A DNA stretch of 64,000 nt, taken from NCBI GenBank assembly GCA_004026145.2, contig CP034990.1:11059566-11123565 (forward strand), read 5' to 3'. Every line of letters starts with the position of its first letter. Within the stretch, counting starts at the first letter, position 1. Below the pieces are notes generated by a model. It saw only the letters and a program-made list of their open reading frames with translations, made no database searches and was not told the DNA's origin. Made by a program: the position numbers and the translations under genes. This document shows, piece after piece, positions 1-13,218 of the stretch. The stretch is from Takifugu bimaculatus (Eukaryota > Chordata > Actinopteri > Tetraodontiformes > Tetraodontidae).

Positions 1-960
1 GAGCCGCTATTCACAAATGATGGAGGAGTAAAACACAAGACAGCTCAAACACTTTCTCTCATCTTTCATGCTCATCTCTGGTGCACACCGGCTTTGTTTG
101 TGTCTTCTCCTATTGCCACGCAGATGAAACTGCGACGAGAAGCAGAGAATTATGAGGCAGCCTGGGGTGTAAAGAGAGGATAGGACGCGGACGACGGAGC
201 TCTGGGACTGTTTTCATTCGCACGGCTGTGAGAAGGAAGAGGAACAGCTTGTTAATGTGCTGCCCCCAGTGGTACCTTTCCCCTAATACTTCATGTTCCC
301 AAAAGTGTTTGTGTGTGAGAGCTTTCCATGCATATACTGTAAGTGCATCAGCAGAACCCACCTAGTGATCTGTGATGACCTATGAATGAAAAGGCTTTAG
401 ACCAAATGGAATGGGAGTGGTAACATCTGAAAATATTGTCATTTTAAAGCTCCATAAAGTATGGGGGGCCAAAAGGACACTCGGAAAATAGACACAGGGG
501 CATGAGTATTTGCTGACTAATTAGGTAGAAATGCTAAAAGCTCTCAGCTGTTAATTCTATCTATATGTCTGCTCCCTTGAGTGCAGAAAATGTTCAGTCT
601 GTTAACATCATTATCCAAAAACGAGACAGAAATGGGGAAAGTCAGGGGGGAATAAGGCTTTTACCATCTAATGTCCAATACACCCTGACTCTCCACATAT
701 ATCTGTTGTTGATTATTGTACTATTTACTTCTCTCAGTGCACAAAAAGCAGGGTTGGGTTAATGCAGATAGCAACTTAATGACTCCAAATCAGGCGAGAT
801 GCGATGAGTTGGGGGAAAAGGTCGATAGCATAGTCCGAAACCAGACACAAATCTATTAACTGGATAAAACTAATAAAAACAAAGATTCCGACTGGACGTT
901 AACGCAGGCCAGAATCACACTATAAAGTTTCATACATGCTGTTAATTTGCTGTTGTTTTA

Positions 961-1049
961 TATTATATTATATTATATTATATTATATTATATTATATTA
1001 TATTATATTATATTATATTATATTATATTATATTATATTATATTATATT
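961..1049. repeat. (TATTA)n pentanucleotide microsatellite
   Basis: About 18 perfect TATTA units, pure A+T. Such tracts melt easily and are length-unstable. No transposon boundary is visible next to it. Confidence 0.95.
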
Positions 1050-1324
1050 TGATACATTTGTGATGTTATGAAGGAGCACCAAATTAAAAAGAATGATTTA
1101 TTTCTTCTTTTTGGAAATTCAGATGTATAAACATTAACGTAAGCATTATTATTATATGTTGAAGCTGAACAACAAAATCCCAGAATAATTAATTATCTTT
1201 GGAATATGACAGATTTGTTTACTTGCTATCTGCTGTTTAGTATCTGAACCGTGAATTCCCTGCTAGTCTCTGCAGGAGACATGAGAGAAGTTTATTTTGT
1301 AGACACAGGATTCTATAGGATTCT

Positions 1325-1358
1325 ATCTGTGATAGACACTCATGTGTCTATCAGAGAT
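1325..1358. repeat. Near-perfect 15-bp stem hairpin
   Basis: Arms 1325-1339 and 1344-1358 are complementary with one G/G mismatch, around a TCAT loop; the inner nine pairs are GATAGACAC with GTGTCTATC. Too short for a microRNA precursor and not part of any repeat seen elsewhere here. Confidence 0.85.
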
Positions 1359-4300
1359 CCATACATCTTGAAAGCCATGGACTGACGTTATCTGCATCTT
1401 TTGCTTTTCCTGTACCCACTCTAGCATCATACATTTTTTTCTTTTGTCCAAATCCTGAAAAATAAAAGGGGGAAATGAAAACACACCTTTTTCATTATTT
1501 TTTCCTCCATTCAAGTGCTTTCCAGCTGACTAAAATTCATATTTATGCTAATACCCGGCACCTCTTTCCGCCTCTCCCTCACATGGGAGATGGGAGCCAG
1601 GCTAGAATTAATGACATTGCATTGGCGGTAATGTTTTGCCGCATTTCATTAGCTGGTATATCTTTAATTTCCAATAAACACAGTAATTAGGAGAGGTATC
1701 CACGGAGACAGGTCCTGGCAGGCTGCTGCTGTGGTAACAGCTGTAAGTGAATCTGCACAGAGGTAGCAGCAGTCAAGGAGGACTTTCAGCTTAACCAAAT
1801 CCTCCCTTGCAGTGGGAAGGGCCTCAATTCAATTATATGAAAATGAAGCCCAGCACCGATATTATAGCCAGCCGTTCACAAAAGAAGAGAAAAAACACGT
1901 AGATTGATCTGCAAAAAAATACCGTCTCCATAAATCCTAATATGATTTATATCCTAAAAAGCATATGAATATTTCAACATTCCCATGCAAAAATCAAAAA
2001 CAGGCATAAACACAAGCCTTCATTTCACCTTTCTTTCTGCAAGCTCCTCCAATCACTTGAGCTTTCAAACCCTTTCTTTCAAAGAGGACATATATGAGGG
2101 AGGGGAAACATTCACAAAGTGTCCCAAAAATCAGGCCCTTGCGTATTACACAGGCGATTGCTCACTGTGAGCACAAAGGGCAGAAGAATGGATTAATCCT
2201 ACACATTATATTCAAAAGAACTGGTGAGCTTCATATACCGGTACAGAGATGCAATTTACCATCCTGACCTTTCAATCTTTCAAACATTTTACATATCAAC
2301 CCTCCCGGCCTGCTCACGCATTCTTTTGAATGCTGTCCCCCGATGCCAGTGCTGTTCTCATCTGAGGATTTCTTCCGTCTCGACATGGCTTTAAAAACGC
2401 AGTGAGATAAAAAAAAAAAAAAAACACAGCAAGAAAGAATGTCAGGAAGGGTAGAGAGGGGGAGAATAGAAGGGAGAGAGAGAAAACAAAGGAAAACGAA
2501 TTTCTCCCAGGGAGACGATACGGCCAGGTAACAAGAGCAGTAATGGAAGCTGACACTGCCTGCATTCCCATCTCTGACCTCCCAATTAGAGTGGCCTGTT
2601 TATTTAGAGGTAGACAAATACGGACACCACGATGAGATAACAGTCAGTGCCAGGTAGTCAAACTCATTCACCCATGTGGACGGCAAATGTGCTGAACCCA
2701 AGCTGAATGGCAGCAGTCTTGCAGGACCTAGAATGTTACTTAAGGATAGTGGAAAACTAAACAGGGCCTGAGCTTTAAAGAGCAGACAGCAGATTGTTCA
2801 AGGTGAAGCTCCAGTGTCGTACTTTCTTAACATGATACATTCAAAAACTTCCTTTCTCGTATAAGTGTGGGGGAAAGCAAGTTTTCTTTTCAGCATTTTT
2901 GCTCCAATGCATTCAGACAAACATACAAATGACACTGACTTGATCTTCATATTGATTCAGCCCAAAAATCTGTGTATTAACTGTGTATTCATTTGCTAAA
3001 GTTAATAACTGAGCTTGGAGGAATTGCTGTAACTACTCTAAAATGGGAGGCAGCAGCTTTTCCCTCCCTGCTTTAGTAGAAATATTATCTAGTAGAAATG
3101 GATGTTAACTAGACTTCTACAGAAATTTATTTTGAAATTTTCGTCTGCTTCATGTACTTTGATCGGCGTTTAACACCACAAACAAATTTGGAAGATCAGC
3201 CTAAACCTTTGATTCTCTTTGGTTTGGTCTAGTTTAAGTTGCATTGTCAGGCAGCATATTCGAAAAAGTGGCATTCTATTCTGAATAATGTTCCAGTTGG
3301 TTTCAAATATATGAGAAAAAATCCATCCTAATATTTTATAAAATAAGAAAACATCTGTGCTTTACGTTGGCTGACCTAGTCCTCGGCTCTTCCTCACTTC
3401 TGCCACTTCGTCCTTCTGATCTTCCTCTCTCCTGTTCTTCCTCCAAGGCTTGTACATCAGTAGACCTGATAGAGGCTTTGGAAAGGTCATAGCTCATTGG
3501 TGTGACTGCAGCAGCCTCTCCCGCTGCTCTCCATAAGATCATCCAGGTTAGAGGGGCCCCAAAGCTGCCTTGCTTCTCAGTTTGCTCCCAGAAGCCCCGA
3601 GCCCCGTCTGTTCTCCCAGCATGTGGGATCATAATGTCAGAGATCTCCATATCCCCAATAACAACCAGATCAACTCGGTACCATGTGCAGTGGTGTGATT
3701 AGCGACAGTGGCTAACAGGTCCAGCTTAGACCTTGCACAGAAGAACAATAAGAGTTGATGTCTCCATCTGCTGCCATGGCCTTCCCTCGCTCCCCTCACT
3801 AGAGACTAATTCAAAGATCAGTTCACTTTGGAAAATCCTGCACCTAAAGTCGAAAAAGCAGCCGGCTCAAGCCACACCTCTTCACCCTTGCGTCTCAGCG
3901 GATCTTTGGGTGAACATATGGCCTGAGAGTCAACAAACTGCAGCGTCTCGGCAGGCTGGATTAGGGATTTTAGTAACAGGCTGTAAGGGAGTGGTGATGG
4001 GCACTTTGGCTGGAGCGCATCGTAATCTACCCAGCAAGACAGAACACAGATGCTGGGCCAGGCAGGGAGGCGTGCTGCCTTTTAAAGGGACATCACACTA
4101 AAGTCCCCCTTAAAGAATCACCTCTGATCATCCATGGAGAAATCAAGGAAAGTTAGTAAAGAAAAGGAGACAACTGAAGCATTTTCAGTGTATTAGCAGC
4201 TGTAACCCACTTATCAACAAAATAGTAACCAGTTAAGTCCAGTCTCAGGATGGTTTCCCACACTTCTTTTCCAATTCCTTTTCTTTTCATATTTTCGTGT

Positions 4301-7300
4301 GGAGAAGATTTTGGTTCCCAAAGTGAGAAGATGTGATTGAAAGAATGGCTCCAGGAATTCTGCACTAGGGAGAACTTTAACGCGGGGCCCCAGCGCCTCT
4401 GCCAAAGCGAGTTAGCTTTACTTTGTTTCAGTGTTGATTAAAAGTGGAGATGGGAATTAGGTTTCGACTTTGTTGTGCAGGGTGGGGGTGGTGGTGGCAG
4501 CTGCACATTGGGATTATCTAAAGTGATGACAGTGCTGACTAGCGTCATTTGATTCACATTAAATAAAAGATTTCCCCGAATAATTCCGCTCAATGGCATC
4601 ACACAAATCTGATTAATTGGTTTGGAAATTTCTTCTAGCAAACTTTAATGCCATGAGCGACGATGTCGCCATTTGGTAACTGAGCTGGCGTGCTTTGAGA
4701 AGCAAGCTGACAATTGCAAATCATCAGAGCCTCAATTTTCAAATGAATAATAATTTTTAAAAAAAACAAAAACAATACAGTCATTTTCTTCAGATCTCAG
4801 TCTGGCAGAGATTCTCCGGTGAACTTGGTCGACGCAACTGACGCGAGGAAGATTTTTACTCACAGCAAGAAGCTCCCTGAGCGTTTCATAGCTGCATATG
4901 TTGCTGCTTAAAGCACTGCTGAGATTTATGCTGTTGTCAGCTCACAAGGGTGCAATCAGGAATAAAGATCCCATAAACCCCTCTGATGTGTCCACAGGTA
5001 CAACAGCATTGGGTTATTGCTCATGGCAGATTTAAAAAAAACAAACAAAAAAACATGTCATGTATGTTTGTTTCTTGAAGTCAAAGGCAAACAAGTTAAT
5101 TCTGAACTGTGTTTTACGATCTACATGCATGAAATATGATTAAACCCCATGATATGACAAGTACACGAGACAGATGAAATGTTTCCCACCCTCATTTCAC
5201 AATAACACAACGCTATTGTAGCATCAAGAGCATACACAGAAAGAAGAATTTCCAAGAAAATAAGGGCTTTGAAGGTTTAAAAAAAGCACATTATTTCATT
5301 ATTCAACTTGTCTGTGGGTTTTTTGAGTCGGTGTATGGTAAATGACAGCTTTTTGTAGGATATTTGTGTTGACTTTCTGCCACACCAGGTTAGCTTGCAC
5401 ATGTGTGAACATAACATGTGTGAAGACTTCTGGGACCCGCTCTGTCACCTGGCCCAGCTGATTTCACACCTGAAGTCACTTTTCAGCTGCATCCATATGT
5501 CGTGCAATACATTTTCTCCGTTTTAATTGATTTATCTGTTGGCCAGAGCGTCGTTATGGGGGTGACTAACAGGTCACGGCTGACACAAATCCACATCTCT
5601 GCTGAGACAATTTACTTTTCCTGCAGTATTTTCATGGTGAGGTTGTCAGCTGTTACGCCTGGTTAGATAGTATCTGCTCAATCTGCCTGGCTCAAATAAT
5701 ACGGTCAGAACTGCACGCAAACAGAAATATCTGAGACAAGCTGCAGCAGTTTGATGACTGATGGGATAAGTATTTGCGTGAAGGCCAGGGTCTGACTGGT
5801 GTCTCAGACCTGTCTGTGAAATTGCAGAGTAGAGACCAAAGAGGTGGCACATATTGGGCTGAGCTCAGGTTGTGTTTTGGACTCCGGTCTGAACCCCCCT
5901 CTGGGTCTCTCGATACCCGTCCATCCCATTCCATGGCGTAGCTGCAACGGCAGCACTTCCCTGCCGCCTTCGCATCAATCCCCCGGCCAGTCGCACCTTC
6001 CCGCTCTCACTGTCGGCTCTTCAGCCAGTCAGCAGCTGCCCGACCACGCCGGGCCTGACAATCGCTTACCCTGCCAGCTTCAAGTCTGTCAACCTTGGGC
6101 CTGTCAAATTACTGTCAGCGTAAGCAGCGGGGGAGAGAGGGTAGAATGGAAAGAGGGATGGGTGAATGTGGACGGGAGAGGAGTGGAGAGAGCAGGGTGG
6201 GACGTGTTGGGTTGGAGGAGATGGAGAGAATGTGACACCCGGTCACACATATGCACAGACACACACAAGCGTGCGGTCTGACATATATATCACTCTGGAC
6301 CCATCTTCCTCACATGCTGGCACCCGCTCACTGCCATCAATGTCCCTCCCCCTCTCTTTCCCATCTTTCTTTCAGGTAATTCCCTTGGTCACATCAGTCC
6401 TACTCATCTCTCCATACTTTTCCTCCCCCCATTCCTCTCTTGGCCTCACTGCCACGCATGTTCCATCTCAATCCCCCAGTCTCAAAGCTCACATCGCTTT
6501 GATTAAAAAAAAGGGAGAGAGACGAAGAAGGAAAAAAGTAATAGGCAGAAAAATGAAATGACTTTCTGGGCCCTCACGTAAAAGTGTGGCTTGCTCTTCG
6601 AGACAGGCAATATTCCCTCAATTATTGCCACTCACAGAACCCTCTTTGGCAGTGGATGAAGTTTTAATTCCACGCGTCCAATAAAACGGATGCCCTGGAT
6701 ATAATGTGGAAATAACCTCTCAATGTTTCACGATTTGCATGACAGCCTACACACACGAGGCTGTTGCACGCACCGAGGGAGTGTTCTCACGTATTATAAA
6801 TGAGCAGAAGAGTGATGTGCAGGTTTCATATTGATCTGACAGCTGGCCGCAGGCTCAGCTGTGAATACGAGACATCTTTTTTGCCCTTTAAGAGTCTATA
6901 ATCTGTTAGTAGTTTGCATATTCAACACAAATAATCTGGACGTAAATGAACCAATAGTCCAATCATTAGATTAAGATTATATAAAGACATATTTGTGCTC
7001 CAACTTTAACATCCTCTTGATTTGAGTGATAGTGATGTTATCACTTTAAACATTTTCACTCAAAATTTAGCAAAAAAAACTACACATGTCTTCTTCTGCC
7101 TACTACTACATTATATTATGCTACTATGTTCGTTCTAGCTACTAGGTAGTTGCAACCACTACATATTGTGGTATAGTTTTATTATATACTAAGCCATAGT
7201 CTAGCATTATTCTTGAGTGTTAGTTTAGTCTCTTTCTTCTTTTGACCTTGTGTGTTTGTAGTTAGAGTAGTTTGTTCTCTTTGCAGTTTCCCTCTGACCT

Positions 7301-9712
7301 TTACTCAAATCCTGGACTGATTTGTCATCATGACTAACCTCAGGCGCATGTCTCTGATTGGTCAACGGATGGGAGTGGCCCCGCTGTGCATAGATGAGTA
7401 CTCCGATAATTGGTTGAGAGAATTGGGAGTCGTCAGCGGCCACTTTAACAGAAATGGGTCCAGCCTGCTGAGCTCCTGGCTCCTTAAGTGCCATTTTAAC
7501 ACAGTCATCCCCCTGCCTTTTAATTGCAGTCTGACTTTGAGGGCACTGACTTGGCTCTGATGATCCTCCATAGGTTGATGCGTGTGTCAGCGGAGCTGAA
7601 GCCTTTAGGTGGAGTCGTGCATTTCAAACTTTCGTACCGATCACAGACTCATATGCTGTCAGGAGAAATGATTCTGAATCACACTGCGATCATGCTAGAG
7701 GGAATGCACATGGCAGATAATTTAACATTGTCTCTGAGAAGAAGCAGGGAAGAGAGGCTTTGTCATGGGCGTAGCTGTTTGGCTGTGGGGATCGATGGGC
7801 TTAACCAGCAGGGGCTGGGGTTTATGAAACAGGAAGAGACACAGGCAGGAGGTTAGGGCTGGGGAGAGCAGCTTGGAAATGCTTTATCACCACTACCAGC
7901 AAGGCACCGTCTCCTATCATGGGCACAAGAAGCTTTGGGGATTGAATGTCTGTGTGTGTGAGTGTGTATCACTGACTCCATGCAGGGACAGGTCTATGTG
8001 AATGCACACATGCATGACAAATATTACATTACCATCCAGGGTGTTTCACATGCATGCTGACATTGTCTGATGCAGCCCGGCATCTGTGAAAGACCTCAGG
8101 AAGACTCTCTGCTATTGTTTTCTGCCATACGCTCCTTCACTCCAGCAGGTTCAGATAAAACCATCAGAGAGAAACGGAGCTAAACTGTCTGGCGGCAACA
8201 CAGGAGAGGAGTTGGAGGCAAGATGACATGTAGGGGAAGCGGGATTATTCTACAACAGCGAGGAAAACAGTCGGAAGCAAGGAAAGGTTGACAAGATGCG
8301 CCGGTGCGCCCCAATAACATTGTCTAGCTAAAAGAAAAGGGTGTGTTTGTGAATAAGGCCTGGTAAGTGGAAGCGAATTGGTATTGATTTTGCCACATTT
8401 TCATGCAATCACACTTGGTGAATGAGTCAAATGGTTTAAATCTCGACTCGATCTTTATGTTGGCTGCAATTGTGCTGTTTTGTTTTCATTTTTCAGTTGC
8501 AAAATAAGTGATAGTATGCAACACACAGTGTGACAGGATTAGTCCAGAATGAGCCAGATAACCTTTGGACCGTGTTCACGGCTGCAGCACAGGCTTAGTG
8601 CTTGTTGTCTTCTGACTAAGCGTTGCAATAATGAGAGCACAAAATGACAAATTAATCCATTGTGAGTGATTTATCACTTATGCTGACAGTTTTGGTCTGT
8701 CTGAAAATTCCATTCATTAAGTCAAAGCCGTCCAGTAATTGAGCCGAATAACTTTGCCTCGTGTCTTAGCCTTCTAAAGGAACGACGCTGTTGTAATTCA
8801 CATTTAATCGGATCGCTTTGTTTTGGATGATAAAATATGTTAACTCGCATTATTATGACTAATAAGAGAGGCATAGCTCTGTAAGATTCCAACTCCAAAC
8901 AAAAGGGGCTGTGTTTGTACAACAGATGCTAATCAGCCTGTGTTGCTGTTTACTGATTTAGAAAGACTGCTGTCTGATGCCGATGCTGCTGTCTTCCAGG
9001 GCGCTTATTATTTTTACCTTTCACCTGAATCACACTCTGTTCCCAGTGTTTTAATTAAAATGTGGTCTTCAGCTCAATATTTGGATTCGTTGAGGTTTAA
9101 GCTCAGCATGTGAAAATGAATTTGCTTTTATTTTCAGCTAAAATGTAGTTAAGTAAACAACTGCAGATGTTTTGTATAGTTCTGTCTTCCCAAGACTAAT
9201 TCTGCTTCAGACTTTCATGGAACTATCCATTGTATAAGTGCAGCGTTGTGTGTCTGATATGTGATACACACAAGCTCGCTGTTTTCTGTGAAACTATTAT
9301 GTTTTCCTTCATTGAGCCAATAAATGTACTGTGAAAATAAGCCTGGTGATACCTGGAGATTAAAATTGCCCTAATATGCAATCACTCATCCACAACCTCA
9401 AAACACCAGTGTGCCAAGAAACCTGTTGCATTTATTTATTAGCTTTTTCCAAATAAAGCACATTTAATGCAATTCTAATTATGTAAGTGCATTAATAACA
9501 TGCAGGCAGTGCAATCGGTGAAGCTGGGTCAAGTAATCACTTTATCCAATTTCCGTCTAGTGTCGCAGCCTGTTAAAATGATATTTACATTCCATGGTAA
9601 TAGTCTGCTAATTACTGTTTACAAAGATGTTGTTGGAATTGAATGTAAAATTGGTTTAAGACACTTTAGCCACATCAACCCTGGCATTTAATTTAGGAGC
9701 TTTACTTCATGT

Positions 9713-9761
9713 TTAAAAGCCATGCTTTTAAGTAGTGAAATCATAGTAGGCTATGATTTCA
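9713..9761. repeat. Two adjacent perfect hairpins
   Basis: Hairpin one: TTAAAAGC (9713-9720), loop CAT, GCTTTTAA (9724-9731). Hairpin two: TGAAATCATAG (9736-9746), loop TAGG, CTATGATTTCA (9751-9761). Only four bases separate them. They lie in the CELF intron; no known family recognised. Confidence 0.85.
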
Positions 9762-12700
9762 GACTTTGTGTTTCCTTTCTTCAAATCAGTCCATGCTGCG
9801 ATGGGAATGGCGACATTCTGACTAAATGAGGCCAAATCAGCAAGTGTCTGGGCTGTCAAACCTGCCTCAAAATACAATGAATTGGTTCCGACGCCGACAC
9901 AGATCATTTCAATATTTTTACACCCGACTCTCCTTTCCCCATTTAACTCTACAGGTAAAAGGGAATAAGAACCTCGATGGCTGAATTGTTGTTGTTTAAG
10001 CCTATTTTTAGATGACTTAAAAAAACAAAAAAACAGCAGTTATATTTCAAAAAAGTGAGATTTTCTGAAGATATTCTTAAAACATTGGGATGTTACTGCA
10101 GTGCTAATACCCCCCCCAAAAAATAAATAAATAAATAAACAGCTCTCTGAAAATTTAGGTTTTCTAATAAGAGGGTATGTGGCTAAGCTGTTAATTTTAG
10201 GAAATCCCAGTGTTTTAAAAAAAAAAAAATATAGCAAAAAGCAAAAATAATTCAGGTAAAAGCTCAGAATGGTCAATGCTTTCACGTTGGTACAACATAA
10301 TTTGTATAAATTAAAAACTTTTAGAAAATGACATAAACTTTTACCTACTTCAGACTATATATGTGAATTATTCCAAACAATGATGAACAAATACTCAGAT
10401 CTACAGATTTCAAGATACTGAGGAAACTAATAAAAAAAAAAATTACCTCCATTTCAGGGGCTTAGATGATGCTCAGACAATGGAAGCTCTGGATTCCAGG
10501 CACGCGTCTGATTACTTGTCAACGCGGGGAGAATGCTATAATAGTGGACGTAATGGCTAAAAGCAGGTTACCACATGTGCCTGTGTATTCTTTAGAAATG
10601 GGATGAGGTGTGTTGTGAGCTGAGAGAAGGGGTGAATGACAGCAGAAAAATGCCTGCAGATGGATTTTGAAGCAGCCATACATCCTCGTTAGACCTCCTG
10701 TCTCCCAGGGGCCGCAGCAGCCTCCTCGTCTCCAACATACAAAAAGACGCATTCCACACGAATGCACAATCACGTAGAAAGCCAAACACCAAATGTTCTA
10801 TTCTGCCATCGCTGATTCGGTCAGCCTGAAACGAGTTTTAGAATTCCTGGCCTGGTGATAGAAAACATAAATAGAGCACTAGGACACATGATGGCACACA
10901 CCAAGAGCAGGGTTTTAGTGTAGCTGATGCTTTTTAGCATAAAATTGGGCTCTGACAAAGGGGTAAAGCTCCAGCAAACAACAACAGGAGAAGTTGAGGA
11001 TTTGTCCACATTTGACATATATAATAAATAAAGCAAAAGTGTTGATATTATGTAGATAATTCCATCCCTCCTTCCTTCTCTTTAAGGGCAGTGAGGGCAG
11101 CATAAATAGTTTAAACCACTGTAGATATTTAGTACGTTTTATGACATCCCTCCCCAGCTTCACGAAGCTTCCAACTGTCAATTATGCGTTGTAATATTTA
11201 ATTTGGAATCGTAATTCTTTCTAAAAAAAAAAAAACAATAATTAAAGAAATCTGTTGGATCTTCAGGTCACCTTCTCTAAAGCCCATGAGACACCCATCA
11301 CCCAACGGTATACGGTGGAAAATTGCCCCCAGCATCCCAGCAGACTACTGAGTCATAACCCCCCCAAAGAGTGCCAACAGGACTACAGTGAAGCAAACAA
11401 GGATATAAATGGCTGCTCCTGACAGCTTGCTCCTGCACTCTGCATTCATTACGTCTCATTTTTTTTCCCCCCCAACACACAAAAGACCGCCATCAAACCG
11501 TTGTTGTGCGTTTATGACGGGCTTTGCTGCGCCGCCACACCGGCCTTCAGGGGCCCATGGCTTCCACAGTTGAGACAGTCAGAGGTCAGTAATGAATATA
11601 CATGTGTGGTCTGCAGCAGGGAAGATACCGGGAGAAATAGAGCGAGCCAGGAAGATGAATATTGAGTTAACGTGCCGAGCTGGGAGAGGGCTCCACTCCC
11701 AGCTCCCCAGCCACAACGTCTTGTGCTGTTAGTCTCAGTCTGGCTTGTGAACATAAATATTTACACGGCCGTCACCATCAGGATTTATAGGACATTCTCC
11801 GCTCTTCACGTAAGAGACACATAAAGAATGCTTTACTCCCTCTGTTCTCTGCTCCTCTCTCCTTTTGCACAGTGGCCATGAAAGTCTTGGTTCCTCTGGG
11901 ATGTCTGAGCAATTTTTCTCCCCCTTGTGTTGCCTACAGACTGCCCACAATGTAAATGTTGTCTTGTTATATTGACATTTCTACAATGTGCCAGTCCCGG
12001 TAACCAAGAATCAGCAAAATAAGTGCTGTAAAATAAAGAGTTTGGATATTTCCAACTGGTGGGCTGCTGAGGGAGAGGCAGCAGAGGCAATAAAACAGAG
12101 ACAAAATACTTATTGCTTTTCTTTGTAAACCAGAATACTGCAGGCTAGGCCCACTGCTGTTTACTTTTGTGTATTTGTGCGCGCTTAATATTTGCAGCGG
12201 TAACTGGGATCCTCTCAAATGATGCAGCGTCTCTGACTTTTTTTCCCTCTTCTCTCACCTACGATCCCTCCTCCCGATTCCGGTCTACTCCACCGCTGCC
12301 AAATCTATTTTGTCATGTAACTCCACTGATAGGTTGGCATGTAATTAACTCCCTGGCATGCACAGCGGGTTGTCATTTGCATGGTAATAAATCTTTGCCC
12401 CTTAATGTAGGTGGTGGAAAGCGAACACGGCTGTGTGCTTCCCTTCAGCAAACATCGCTGTCTCACCCTTATCAACTTTCCTACTCCAACCTGTTGGGTC
12501 TGAGGAGCGTAATCTTCGTTTCCAGGTGGCAGACTGTATTGATTGAGTATTGTGGTTCATTTTTATGAATGCTTTTAATGGGGGAGCTGCGGCAAATTAA
12601 GTTTTTTTGATGACTGACTTCTATTAATCCCACAGTGCATTTGGGGCCTTTATTTATTTGTCCCTACAAGCCTTCTGTCATCCATTACTGAGTCATATCC

Positions 12701-13167
12701 TTTTGAACACTTTATCAATTGCGGGCTCATCTTTCCTGGAGATCCCTGGCTCTTGCCCAACTATTGCTTGTATACAGTGTATCAGCCAAAGCCGCAACGA
12801 CCGGGCTGAGCCAAACAGGGTGTGTGTTGAGAGACATCTACTGTAGTCGTGTGTATATTTGGCTCCCCGGGTGCACATGTGCCCAGTAAAGAAAAGGGCT
12901 CGAGACGAGGCTTTTGGGGCACAGAAAGGAGGAGGGGAGGATGTGTGGGGGAAAAAAAGATGAATGTAGTAAATATTGCACTCATCTGTCGTGGTGCAGC
13001 TCTCCCATCAGGCCTAATGAGTGTGCTGGGGTGACTTGTCGGTTCACAGGCCTGATTAAACATAGTCTCACGATGGCCCAGGGGAGGCTGGCCAGACCTA
13101 AAACTGCTCCCTGTTCCCCTTTGCCATCCTAATGGCTCCCTCTGATCTAACCTCATTTATCTCTATA

Positions 13168-13177
13168 CCCCCCCCCC

Positions 13178-13208
<31 letters not shown>

Positions 13209-13218
13209 ACACACACAC
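13168..13218. repeat. Poly(C) tract joined to (CA)n
   Basis: About 27 C followed directly by about 12 CA units. The C tract could form G-quadruplex or i-motif structures, and its length is likely to be unreliable in sequencing. On the CELF strand it reads (TG)n then poly(G). Confidence 0.95.

Larger units (their letters stand above)
1050..13167. other. Non-coding intron DNA, no named element
   Basis: Twelve kilobases with only short chance frames (longest about 145 codons, at 5844-6281, without motifs). I see no transposon I can name; only the hairpins at 1325 and 9713, A-runs (2408, 10220, 11226) and two purine-rich stretches (about 6130-6235 and 2440-2510). Long single-copy intron of this kind in a developmental RNA-binding gene may hide conserved enhancers, which need cross-species alignment. 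Confidence 0.7.

Noticed and set aside
3336..3650. 104-codon minus-strand frame with a Glu/Arg-rich end
   Set aside because: Looked exon-like, but no family match, and the Glu/Arg-rich part comes from a simple CT/CCT-rich stretch on the plus strand.
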